NCBI RefSeq assembly: GCF_003344625.1
Contig: NZ_QPKJ02000007.1
Coordinates: forward strand, 1 to 64,000
From: Solirubrobacter deserti
GTDB lineage: Bacteria > Actinomycetota > Thermoleophilia > Solirubrobacterales > Solirubrobacteraceae
DNA length: 64,000 nt
Direction of reading: 5' to 3'
Part shown: positions 44,052-51,029 of the stretch, piece after piece
How positions within the stretch are numbered: position 1 is the stretch's first letter
Layout of the letters: the number at the start of each line of letters is the position of its first letter
Notes under the pieces: model-generated
Databases searched by the model: none
Seen by the model: the letters and a program-made list of their open reading frames with translations, nothing else
Told to the model about the DNA's origin: nothing
Translations under genes and position numbers: made by a program

Positions 44052-44904
44052 CCCCGTCTTCCAACGCCGCCATCGTCGACTCGCCGCGGAACCACACCCG
44101 GCGGCCCCGGCGCACGGTCACCTCCACCCGCCCCAGCAGGTGGTGGCGGGAGCGGACCTCGAGCCGGCGCTCGCGCGGGATCGGCACCGGGAGCAGGAGC
44201 GCGTCGGCGGCCTCGCCGCTCAGCTCGACGTTCCAGCGCCAGGAGGAGGCGCGGATCGACCACTCGCCAGCGCCCGCCCGCGCCACCGTGCGGGCGAGCG
44301 GCGGGGCGAGCGTCACGAGCTCGTCTTCAGTCCACACCGCGACCGCCGTCGGCGCCACGCCGTGCACGCGCCCGCCCGCGAACGCGACGAACTCCGCCTG
44401 CCCCCACCACCAGTGCGCGGCGAACACGGCGCCCCAGTTCTTCTCGGCGTAGCCGTGGGCGTCGAGCGTCCGCGTACCGAACGATCCGCGCGCGCGGGCG
44501 CCCAGCAGCCAGGGCGACCAGTACTGGCCCAGGAACGGGATCATCTGCGCCGGCCCGAGCGGGGAGAACGGGCGGCGCGGCCACTCACGCCGGTCCTCGA
44601 AGCGCACGTCCAGCCCGGGCCCGAGATCGACCCGCAGCGAGGCGCCGTCGGCGTGCAGCGGCCCGGCCTCCACGCCGAGCCCGTCGCGGGAGAGCCGCGG
44701 GGAGTCGACGATCTCCGTCCACAGCTCGCCGTCCGAGGTCGCCAGCGCAACCATCGCCCACCCGCGGCACACGCCCGCGATCGCGAGCGCGCTCCAGCCG
44801 GGCTCGTAGATCCGCCAGTAGTAGCCCTCGAGCCCGACGCCGTGCGCACGCCGAGGGTCGCCGAACGGCCCGTCGGCGCCTGTGCGGCGGTACAGCGAGC
44901 TCAG
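44038..44904 (-). CDS. Tocopherol cyclase-like protein, probable CTG start
   Basis: The conserved frame reaches the stop of the upstream gene without ATG, GTG or TTG; the first in-frame GTG (44772) would remove the conserved 'RRAHGVGLEGYYWRIYEPGW'. A CTG at 44904-44902 overlaps the upstream TGA (CTGA), just like the ATGA couplings elsewhere. With it the protein has 288 residues. Diagnostic parts are the 'HGVGLEGYYWR' start, 'IPFLGQYWSPWLLGARARGSF' and 'GYAEKNWGAVFAAHWWWGQAEF' (152-172), which matches the AEKNWG-W-W-Q region of plant and cyanobacterial tocopherol cyclase (VTE1). The enzyme closes the chromanol ring. It is shorter than plant VTE1. Confidence 0.78.
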   Translation of the reverse strand: MSSLYRRTGADGPFGDPRRAHGVGLEGYYWRIYEPGWSALAIAGVCRGWAMVALATSDGELWTEIVDSPRLSRDGLGVEAGPLHADGASLRVDLGPGLDVRFEDRREWPRRPFSPLGPAQMIPFLGQYWSPWLLGARARGSFGTRTLDAHGYAEKNWGAVFAAHWWWGQAEFVAFAGGRVHGVAPTAVAVWTEDELVTLAPPLARTVARAGAGEWSIRASSWRWNVELSGEAADALLLPVPIPRERRLEVRSRHHLLGRVEVTVRRGRRVWFRGESTMAALEDGATPA

Positions 44905-45305
44905 CGAGAGATCAGCGCGTGGGTGACGGGGACGTTCCAGCGGGCCTCGCCGGCGGCGATCGCCTCGTCCTCGCGGTAGTCGCGGTCGCCTTCGGGGTGG
45001 GAGAAGATCACGATGCGGTCGGCCTTGAAGGTCACCAGCGCGTCGTCGATGGCCTGGGCCGGCTCGGATTCTCCCACCTGGCCGGCGGCGTCCACGCCAT
45101 CCTCCTCCAGCCGCTCGACGGTCTCGGTCTGGGCGTGTTCGGCCTCCGCGATCGCGTCGTCGGGGTCGGACACCCAGAAGGCCAGCTTGGACTGGTTGGT
45201 GGCGGGCGAGAGCACGAGCACCTCCGCGCCCTCGACCTCGTCGCCGAGGGTCGAGCGCAGGAAGTCGGCGTCGATCGGCTCAGGGGTGACGACGAGCAGT
45301 TTCAC
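44901..45305 (-). CDS. Small Rossmann-like protein
   Basis: GTG 45305 overlaps the preceding stop (GTGA) and gives 134 residues. The fold looks like alternating strands and helices ('KLLVVTPEPIDADFLRSTLG', 'AEVLVLSP', 'ALVTFKADRIVIFSHP'), similar to universal stress or USP-like domains but without the ATP-binding Gly pattern. It is translationally coupled to the glycoside hydrolase before it and the cyclase after it. Function is unknown. Confidence 0.7.
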   Translation of the reverse strand: MKLLVVTPEPIDADFLRSTLGDEVEGAEVLVLSPATNQSKLAFWVSDPDDAIAEAEHAQTETVERLEEDGVDAAGQVGESEPAQAIDDALVTFKADRIVIFSHPEGDRDYREDEAIAAGEARWNVPVTHALISR

Positions 45306-46495
45306 GCCGACCGCGCTACCCGCCCGCCCGTGGCCGGAAACCCGCTCGGGAGGTCGATCGCGAGCGTCGCGAACCCGAAGCGCTGCTCGCCGTGCCCGGA
45401 GCCCGTGCGCGGGTGGTAGTACTCGCGGTACCCGCTGCGCTCGACGGCGGCCAGCGCGCCCGCGGCCAGCGTGTCGGCCTCGTCGTCGGCACCGAGCGCG
45501 CGCAGGCCGCCGACCATCAGCCAGTTCGTGTTCATCCACGCCGCGCCGCGCCAGGTCCGGTAGGCGTTGAAGCCGGGCCGGAACGAAGGCTCCTCCATCG
45601 ACACGCTGGGCACGCCGAAGCGCGCCCAGTAGCGGCGGCGGTGCAGCAGGTGCTCGTTGGCGACCCGCTCGCGCAGCTCGCGCGGGATGCCGACCAGCGC
45701 GAGCGGCGCCAGCGAGGACCAGGTGGACAGCTCGACCTGCGTCTCGGAGCGGCCGGCGAGGTCGAAGAACAGGCCGCGGCGCTCGTTCCAGCACCGTTCC
45801 ACCAGCGCGGCCTCGGTGCGCGCGGCGTGCTCGTCCCACTCCGCGTTGCCGGTCAGCCGCGCGAGCGAGCGCAGCGAGAGCGCGTGCGCGACGTTGACCA
45901 GCACGTCCTCGACGTGTTCGTCCGTGGTGCGCGCGAGCGTCGCGGCGCTCCAGCGTGCGCGGCGGCAGCGCTGGACGAGCCGCGCGTAGCCGGGCTTCCA
46001 GTGTGCGAGCCGGCCGTAGACCGCGTCGTACTTGGGCGAGTCGTCGAGGCCGGACTCGTCCGGTAGCAGGATCGTGATCAGCCCGTCGCCGTCGGGATCG
46101 CGCTCGCGGATCAGCCAGCGCGCGTGCGCCTCCAGGAACGCGAGGTCGTCCGGCGTGGCGCCGCCGACGCGCTCCCACGCGACCGGCAGCAGCGGCGTCT
46201 GGATCGACTCGGTGCCCGTGTCGCCGCGGTAGCTCGCGGTGGCGTAGAGCGGCGCCCGGCGCCACAGCGGGGACGCGTTCCAGAACGCGGTGTGCGGGAC
46301 GAACCCGTCCGGCCGGCCCGCGCGCATGAGCGTGCGCAGCTCCTGCCGGCCGCGCTCGGGGTCGAGGTGCGACCACGCGACGGCGTGGAAGCACGAGTCC
46401 CAGAACCACTGGTGCTGGTAGCGGCGCGGCGAGGGACAGGTGAAGGCGTACGGCGTCCCGTCGCGGCGGATGCCCTCGCGCCAGTTGGCGCGCAG
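45302..46495 (-). CDS. MGH1-like glycoside hydrolase, unusual start
   Basis: The coding frame is conserved well upstream of the first ATG (46327): 'VLRANWREG', 'FTCPSPRRYQHQWFWDSCFHAVAWSHLD' are typical of the N-terminus of MGH1-type glucosidases (GH63-related). Between the in-frame TGA at about 46513 and 46327 there is no ATG, GTG or TTG; CTG at 46495 is the best candidate (397 residues). The (alpha/alpha)-barrel parts include 'DGFVPHTAFWN', 'DESGLDDSPKYDAVYG' and 'AWMNTNWLMVGGLRALG'. Substrate is an alpha-glucoside or mannoside. The upstream DUF2334 gene ends at 46503. Confidence 0.78.
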   Translation of the reverse strand: MRANWREGIRRDGTPYAFTCPSPRRYQHQWFWDSCFHAVAWSHLDPERGRQELRTLMRAGRPDGFVPHTAFWNASPLWRRAPLYATASYRGDTGTESIQTPLLPVAWERVGGATPDDLAFLEAHARWLIRERDPDGDGLITILLPDESGLDDSPKYDAVYGRLAHWKPGYARLVQRCRRARWSAATLARTTDEHVEDVLVNVAHALSLRSLARLTGNAEWDEHAARTEAALVERCWNERRGLFFDLAGRSETQVELSTWSSLAPLALVGIPRELRERVANEHLLHRRRYWARFGVPSVSMEEPSFRPGFNAYRTWRGAAWMNTNWLMVGGLRALGADDEADTLAAGALAAVERSGYREYYHPRTGSGHGEQRFGFATLAIDLPSGFPATGGRVARSA

Positions 46496-46502
46496 GACGT
46501 CC

Positions 46503-47342
46503 TCAGCAGAGGTCGTCGTAGGTCACCGCCGTGCGGGCCCGCGTCCGGCCCAGCACCCGCTCGAGGGCGGCCAGGTGACGCGGATGGTCGAAGTCGGCCG
46601 GATGCAGGTCCAGCCGCATCACGCGCGGCGACAGCGCCGCCCCGGCCCGTACGAACGCGGGGGACGTCGCGCGCTTGAGCGCACCCGACGTGCCGAGGCA
46701 GAGCGCCGGGGAGCGGACGTCCGCGCGCCCGTGCACGCGCAGCAGCGTCGCCCACCAGTCGAAACGCGCGCTGAGCGCGCGGCGCAGCGCGCCCGTGTAG
46801 GCGTAGGCGGGGGCGACGAACCCGCGCGGCTGCAGGCCGGCGTCGGCGAGCACGCGCCGCCCGGCCTCGACCGACTCCGCGGCGGCGGTCGCGCTCATCC
46901 CCGCGTACTCGGCGGCGCGCCCGCCCTGCCAGTGGCGGATCGGGCGCGCGAGCAGCGGGCCCGGGCGCGTCTGGCGGTGCTGCAGGCCGTGCTGGGCGAT
47001 CGCGTCACCGGCGTCCTGGCAGTCCAGCAGCCAGTACTTCAGCTCGGGCGAGCGCGACGGGAACGGGTGCAGCTGCGGCGCCGGGATGACGAGCAGCGTG
47101 ACGCGGTCGACGCCGTGGTCGCGGAGCCAGTCGCGGATCTCCACGCAGCGGCGGAAGCTCGTGGGCTCGACGTCGTGGATCGCGACCGCGAGCTTGGCGC
47201 CGTCCACCGGTGCCGGGCGGACGGGCGTGCCGATGTGGTGGGCCGGCCGGGGCGGCGTGAGCTCGCGCTCGGAGACCGCGGCGAGCATCAGCTTCGCGAT
47301 CTCGTCGACGTCGGCGAGCTGGCTGGAGTTCGGCCCGACCAT
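46503..47342 (-). CDS. DUF2334 / polysaccharide deacetylase-like protein
   Basis: ATG 47340-47342 shares one base with the stop of the upstream GT gene (TGATG). The 279-residue protein has the DUF2334 start 'KLAVAIHDVEPTSFRRCVEIRDWL' with a His-Asp pair, 'LDCQDAGDAIAQHGLQHRQ' (HGxxH-like) and 'GFVAPAYAY'. These mimic the metal-binding sites of carbohydrate esterase family 4. It could remove an acetyl or other acyl group from a sugar. It sits between glycosyltransferase and glycoside hydrolase genes. Confidence 0.8.
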   Translation of the reverse strand: MVGPNSSQLADVDEIAKLMLAAVSERELTPPRPAHHIGTPVRPAPVDGAKLAVAIHDVEPTSFRRCVEIRDWLRDHGVDRVTLLVIPAPQLHPFPSRSPELKYWLLDCQDAGDAIAQHGLQHRQTRPGPLLARPIRHWQGGRAAEYAGMSATAAAESVEAGRRVLADAGLQPRGFVAPAYAYTGALRRALSARFDWWATLLRVHGRADVRSPALCLGTSGALKRATSPAFVRAGAALSPRVMRLDLHPADFDHPRHLAALERVLGRTRARTAVTYDDLC

Positions 47343-48454
47343 CACAGCGCCTCGAGGTCGGCGAGCTCGGCCGCGAACGCGTGCTCCCAGCGGTGCGCGG
47401 AGGCGAAGCGGGCCGCGGCGAGGCGGTCCGGGACGCCGGCCCGCGCGCGTTCGATCGCGGCGGCGAGGCCTTCGATGTCGCCCGGTGCGAATGTCTCGGC
47501 CAGCGGCCCGACGACGCGGGCGGACGGTGCGGAGGTGCACGCGACGACCGAGGCGCCGCTCGCGGCCGCCTCGAACGCGACCAGGCCGAACGTCTCCAGC
47601 TCGCCCGGCATCACGACGCAGCGGGCGGACTCGTAGGCGCGCGCGAGCGCCTCGCGGTCGCTCTCGTAGCCGACCATGCGCACGCGGTCGGCGACGCCGA
47701 GCTTGCGCGCGCGGGCGGCGATCGCGTTCTCGGCCGTGCCCGTGCCCATCAGCCACAGCGGCCACGGCTCGGACGAGCGCGCCGCGGCCTCCAGCAGCTC
47801 GAAGACGCCCTTCTCGCGGCTCAGCCGGCCGGCGTACAGCACGTGGTCCCCGCGCTCGGTGCCGCCGCTGGGGAAGAAGGCGGGGTCCAGGCCGAAGCGC
47901 AGCGGCAGCGTCGCCTCGCGGCCGGTGTCGCCGAGCGGGTCGCACGCGGCCATGACGGCGTCCACATGCCCGTAGGCGCGGCGCATCCAGGCGCCGAGCG
48001 CGGGGCGGTAGAGCCGGTTCGGGCCGGGGATGGCGTTGACGTCCAGGTCCAGCGAACCGTGGTGGACCATCACCACGCGCGCGCCGACCGAGCGGGCGGC
48101 GGTGACCGCGGCGCGCGGGGCCCAGAACGGGTCGTGCAGGAGCACGAAGTCGGGCTCGAGCTCGACCAGCAGGTCGGCGAGCGGCCGGATGCCGAGGGGC
48201 CAGCGGTAGCCGTTGTTCGGCGCCACGCGCACCGACGGCAGCGCGCACGTCGGGCCGCTCACGTCGCGCTGCGTGCCCGGGACCACGAGCCGGTGCTCGA
48301 ACGCGCCGGTCCGCTGGGCGTACGCCACCTTGGCGTTCAGGTAGGTACGGATGCCGCCGCTGCGTTCGCCGTAGAACAGCGCCACGTCGACCACGCGGTG
48401 CCGCCCCGGCTCGACGAGCCGCAGCGGCGCGCGCTCGTCGAACGCGACGCTCAC
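47342..48454 (-). CDS. Glycosyltransferase family 4
   Basis: GTG 48454 start, 370 residues. N-terminal domain 'DVALFYGERSGGIRTYLNAKVAYAQ' and donor site 'VMPGELETFGLVAFEAAASGASVVACTSAPS' with both Glu residues. 'VLYAGRLSREKGVFELLEAAA' is a typical GT4 hinge. It is the first gene of the GT-DUF2334-GH-small protein-cyclase operon. REP-like hairpins lie directly upstream, and an alternative start within a few codons is possible. Confidence 0.88.
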   Translation of the reverse strand: MSVAFDERAPLRLVEPGRHRVVDVALFYGERSGGIRTYLNAKVAYAQRTGAFEHRLVVPGTQRDVSGPTCALPSVRVAPNNGYRWPLGIRPLADLLVELEPDFVLLHDPFWAPRAAVTAARSVGARVVMVHHGSLDLDVNAIPGPNRLYRPALGAWMRRAYGHVDAVMAACDPLGDTGREATLPLRFGLDPAFFPSGGTERGDHVLYAGRLSREKGVFELLEAAARSSEPWPLWLMGTGTAENAIAARARKLGVADRVRMVGYESDREALARAYESARCVVMPGELETFGLVAFEAAASGASVVACTSAPSARVVGPLAETFAPGDIEGLAAAIERARAGVPDRLAAARFASAHRWEHAFAAELADLEAL

Positions 48455-48465
48455 GCGCCCGGCTC

Positions 48466-48508
48466 CGAACCTAAAGGGGTCAGACCCGTTAATGTTTCTT
48501 TAGGTTCG
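48466..48508. repeat. REP-like palindromic element, copy 1
   Basis: CGAACCTAAAG (48466-48476) and CTTTAGGTTCG (48498-48508) are exact complements, with an inner GGGTC-A-GACCC hairpin. The core AAAGGGGTCAGACCC is, from memory, the form seen in REP elements linked to RAYT transposases in many bacteria. It is non-coding. Confidence 0.65.
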
Positions 48509-48589
48509 CCGGCGAGGGCGGTTTGGCGCAAGTGCGCGGAAAGCGGCGTGTCGGGGAGGTGCGCGAACGGCGCGCGGTCACGAAGGTCA

Positions 48590-48618
48590 AACCTAAAGGG
48601 GTCAGACCCCTTCAGGTT
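48590..48618. repeat. REP-like palindromic element, copy 2
   Basis: AACCTAAAGGGGTCAGACCC followed by CTTCAGGTT repeats the core of copy 1 in the same orientation, 120 bases away; one base of the outer stem differs. The 214-base gap between two minus-strand genes holds both copies and nothing else recognisable. Confidence 0.6.
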
Positions 48619-48668
48619 GCGGGCGAGTCGGTGCTGTGCTGCCGGGTCGGGTGCCGCGGTGCTGCGGG

Positions 48669-50915
48669 TCATGCCGCGCGGACCTCGCCGGTCGCGGCGG
48701 CGCGGGCGGCGAGGGAACGCATCCAGCCCGCGCCCAGGGCGGCCATCGAGGCCTCCCACGTGCGTTCGCGGACGGCGCTGAGGCCGCCGCGGGCCAGGCG
48801 GGCCCGGGCGGGGGGCGAGGCGGCCAGGCCGCAGACGGCGTCGGCCAGCGCGCTCGCGCTCGCCGGGCACAGCATGCCGGTGCGGCCCGAGTCGATCAGC
48901 TCGACGGGGCCGCCCGCCGCCACGGCGACGACGGGCAGCCCCGAGGCCTGTGCCTCCAGCACCACCTGCCCGAAGGTGTCCGTCTGGGAGCAGAAGAGGA
49001 AGAGGTCCGAGTCCGCGTAGGCGCGGGCCAGGCCGTCGCCCTCGAGCCAGCCGAGGAACGTGCCGGCGCTGCCGAGGCGGGAGCGCAGCGCCTCCTCCTC
49101 GGGGCCGCCGCCGGCGAGCACGAGCTCCAGGCGCGGGTCGCGCGCGCGGGCGGCGAGGAACGCGTCGGCCAGCAGGTCGACGCCCTTCTCCTTGGTGAGC
49201 CGGCCCGCGTACATCACGCGCACCTTGCCGTCGTTGTCGCGCGCGCGCAGCGTCGGCGAGAAGCGCTCGACGTCCACGCCGCGGTCCCAGCGGCCGATCC
49301 CGTCGATGCCCATCGAGCGCAGCCGCTGGTCGGACACGGCGGAGGGGGACAGGACCACGTCGCAGGCGCCGTAGAAGGCGGTCAGCGCCGCCTCCATCGC
49401 GAAGCCGAGCTTCTGGTCGCCCGAGCGCATCTGCGTGTAGGTCGTGAGCTCGGTGTGGTAGGAGCCCGTGATCGGCATGCCGAGGACCTTGCCGATCAGC
49501 GCCGAGGCGACGCCGGCCGGGCCCGGCGAGCACAGGTGCAGGACGTCGTAGCGGCCCTCGCTCAGGGCCTCGACGACCGCCGGCAGCGACGGCACGCCGA
49601 CGCGCAGGCCCGCGTAGAACGGGATGTCGACCTCGGCCACGGCGGACAGGCGGCGGTCCACGTGCGGGTCGGTGCCGATGACCTCGACCTCGAACCCGGG
49701 CACGCCGCGCTCGCGGATCTCGTCCAGCGTGTGGGTGACGCCGTGCATGCCGCCGATGCCGTCGGCGACCAGCGCGACGCGCAGCGGCTCACCGTCACGG
49801 CGCGCGAGCTTGCTCTTCTCGCGGCCGAGGAAGGCGGCGGCGGGCGCGTACGGGATGGCCGCGACGCAGGCGGTGAAGACCTCTTCGGCGGCCGCGTCGA
49901 TCTCGTTCGGGGCGGCGATCGCCTTCGCGACCGCGCGCTCGAGGCCGCGCTCGTGGCAGCGCCGCGCGCGGCGCTCGAGGGCCGCGTGCGAGAAACCGTC
50001 GGACTGCAGGAGCGTGAGCAGCTCGCGCTCGCTCATGCGCAGGTCCACCGCGTCCAGCCACGCGCGCAGCAGGGCGCGGCCGTCCTCGGGGCCGAGGTCG
50101 GCGCCGACGGAGCCCGCGCGGGCATCGCCCTCGGTCATCACGCGCTCGACCATCTTCAGGACCGCGGCGGGATCCGGCGCGGCCGTGGAGTCGCCGCGGC
50201 CGAGCGCGCGGATGGCCAGCGCCATCGCGGCGTGCGCCCACTTGGCGGCGGAGCCCTGCTCACCCATCGCCTCGACGTGACCCGCGCGGATGTGCGCGAG
50301 GAACTCCTGCGGGGTGGCGGCGGCCGGGGTCTCCGACCACGTGCGGCCGATGTCCACGCCCGCGTGGTCGTCCGAGCCGCCCGTGCCGGTGCCGCCGTGC
50401 GTCTCGACGTAGATTGCGGCCGGGTGGTTGAGCTCGGGCGCGCGGGAGCCGTTGCGGACCTCCCAGACGTCGAACAGCTGCGCGAGCCGGCGCCGGTGGC
50501 GCGGCTGCAGCGGGGCCTCGACGGCGTAGAAGGGATGCGCGAGCGAGGCGGTGATCTCGTTCGTGCGCAGATACTCGGCGATGACCTCGACGTCATCGGC
50601 GTGCGCCTGCAACCACTCGTGATCGTCCGGCGTGATGCCCAGGCACAGGATGTGCACGGCCTGGGGCTCACCCTTGAAGCGCGCGGTCAGCTCCTCGGAG
50701 ATGAACACATCCGGCCGGTCGGCGATGGACAACACACCGTCGATCGTGTCGTGATCGGTGATCGTCACGAAGTCCATCCCGCGGCGCTTGGCCAGGGAGT
50801 AGACCTCCTCGGGCGGCGTGGCGCACTCCGGCAGGCCCAGAGAGCGCTGGACACCGAGCTTGGACACCTCGGATGCCGTCGAGTGGCAGTGGAGGTCCGC
50901 GCGGCTGGTGGTCAT
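48669..50915 (-). CDS. PHP-domain / glycosyltransferase family 4 fusion
   Basis: ATG 50913-50915 gives 748 residues; the frame could reach 50996 but those codons overlap the upstream motif region. Residues 5-330 form a PHP metal-dependent phosphoesterase ('ADLHCHSTASEV', 'FVTITDHDTIDGV', 'SLAHPFYAVE', 'GGSDDHAG'). Residues 375-740 are a GT4 ('ALVADGIGGMHGVTHTLDEI', 'VMYAGRLTKEKGVDLLADAF', 'LFLFCSQTDTFGQVVLEAQASGLPVVAVAAGG'). The fusion suggests a phosphatase acting on the product of the transferase, as in glycerol- or inositol-linked glycan synthesis, but no substrate can be named. The gene is divergent from the GH31 gene. Confidence 0.85.
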   Translation of the reverse strand: MTTSRADLHCHSTASEVSKLGVQRSLGLPECATPPEEVYSLAKRRGMDFVTITDHDTIDGVLSIADRPDVFISEELTARFKGEPQAVHILCLGITPDDHEWLQAHADDVEVIAEYLRTNEITASLAHPFYAVEAPLQPRHRRRLAQLFDVWEVRNGSRAPELNHPAAIYVETHGGTGTGGSDDHAGVDIGRTWSETPAAATPQEFLAHIRAGHVEAMGEQGSAAKWAHAAMALAIRALGRGDSTAAPDPAAVLKMVERVMTEGDARAGSVGADLGPEDGRALLRAWLDAVDLRMSERELLTLLQSDGFSHAALERRARRCHERGLERAVAKAIAAPNEIDAAAEEVFTACVAAIPYAPAAAFLGREKSKLARRDGEPLRVALVADGIGGMHGVTHTLDEIRERGVPGFEVEVIGTDPHVDRRLSAVAEVDIPFYAGLRVGVPSLPAVVEALSEGRYDVLHLCSPGPAGVASALIGKVLGMPITGSYHTELTTYTQMRSGDQKLGFAMEAALTAFYGACDVVLSPSAVSDQRLRSMGIDGIGRWDRGVDVERFSPTLRARDNDGKVRVMYAGRLTKEKGVDLLADAFLAARARDPRLELVLAGGGPEEEALRSRLGSAGTFLGWLEGDGLARAYADSDLFLFCSQTDTFGQVVLEAQASGLPVVAVAAGGPVELIDSGRTGMLCPASASALADAVCGLAASPPARARLARGGLSAVRERTWEASMAALGAGWMRSLAARAAATGEVRAA

Positions 50916-50948
50916 GAGGCGGAGAATCGTGCCGGTCTGCAGGCGTTT

Positions 50949-50988
50949 TGTGATCAAGCCGCGACCAACCGGTGATCGTCTTGTGAAC
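50949..50988. promoter_or_regulatory. Phased TGTGAWC repeats between PHP-GT and GH31 genes
   Basis: TGTGATC (50949-50955), GGTGATC (50971-50977) and TGTGAAC (50982-50988) are spaced 22 and 11 bases apart, about one helical turn units. The last is followed by ATCCGCACG, also found at 54939-54947. TGTGA is the half-site of Crp-type regulators. Confidence 0.4.
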
Positions 50989-51029
50989 ATCCGCACGACA
51001 CACCGAAGTGGTGTCGAAGCTCAAGCGCT

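Noticed and set aside
48451..49533. Minus-strand frame containing a NLKGSDPF-type peptide
   Set aside because: The peptide is the translation of the REP-like palindromes, and the rest is a shadow of the PHP-GT gene.
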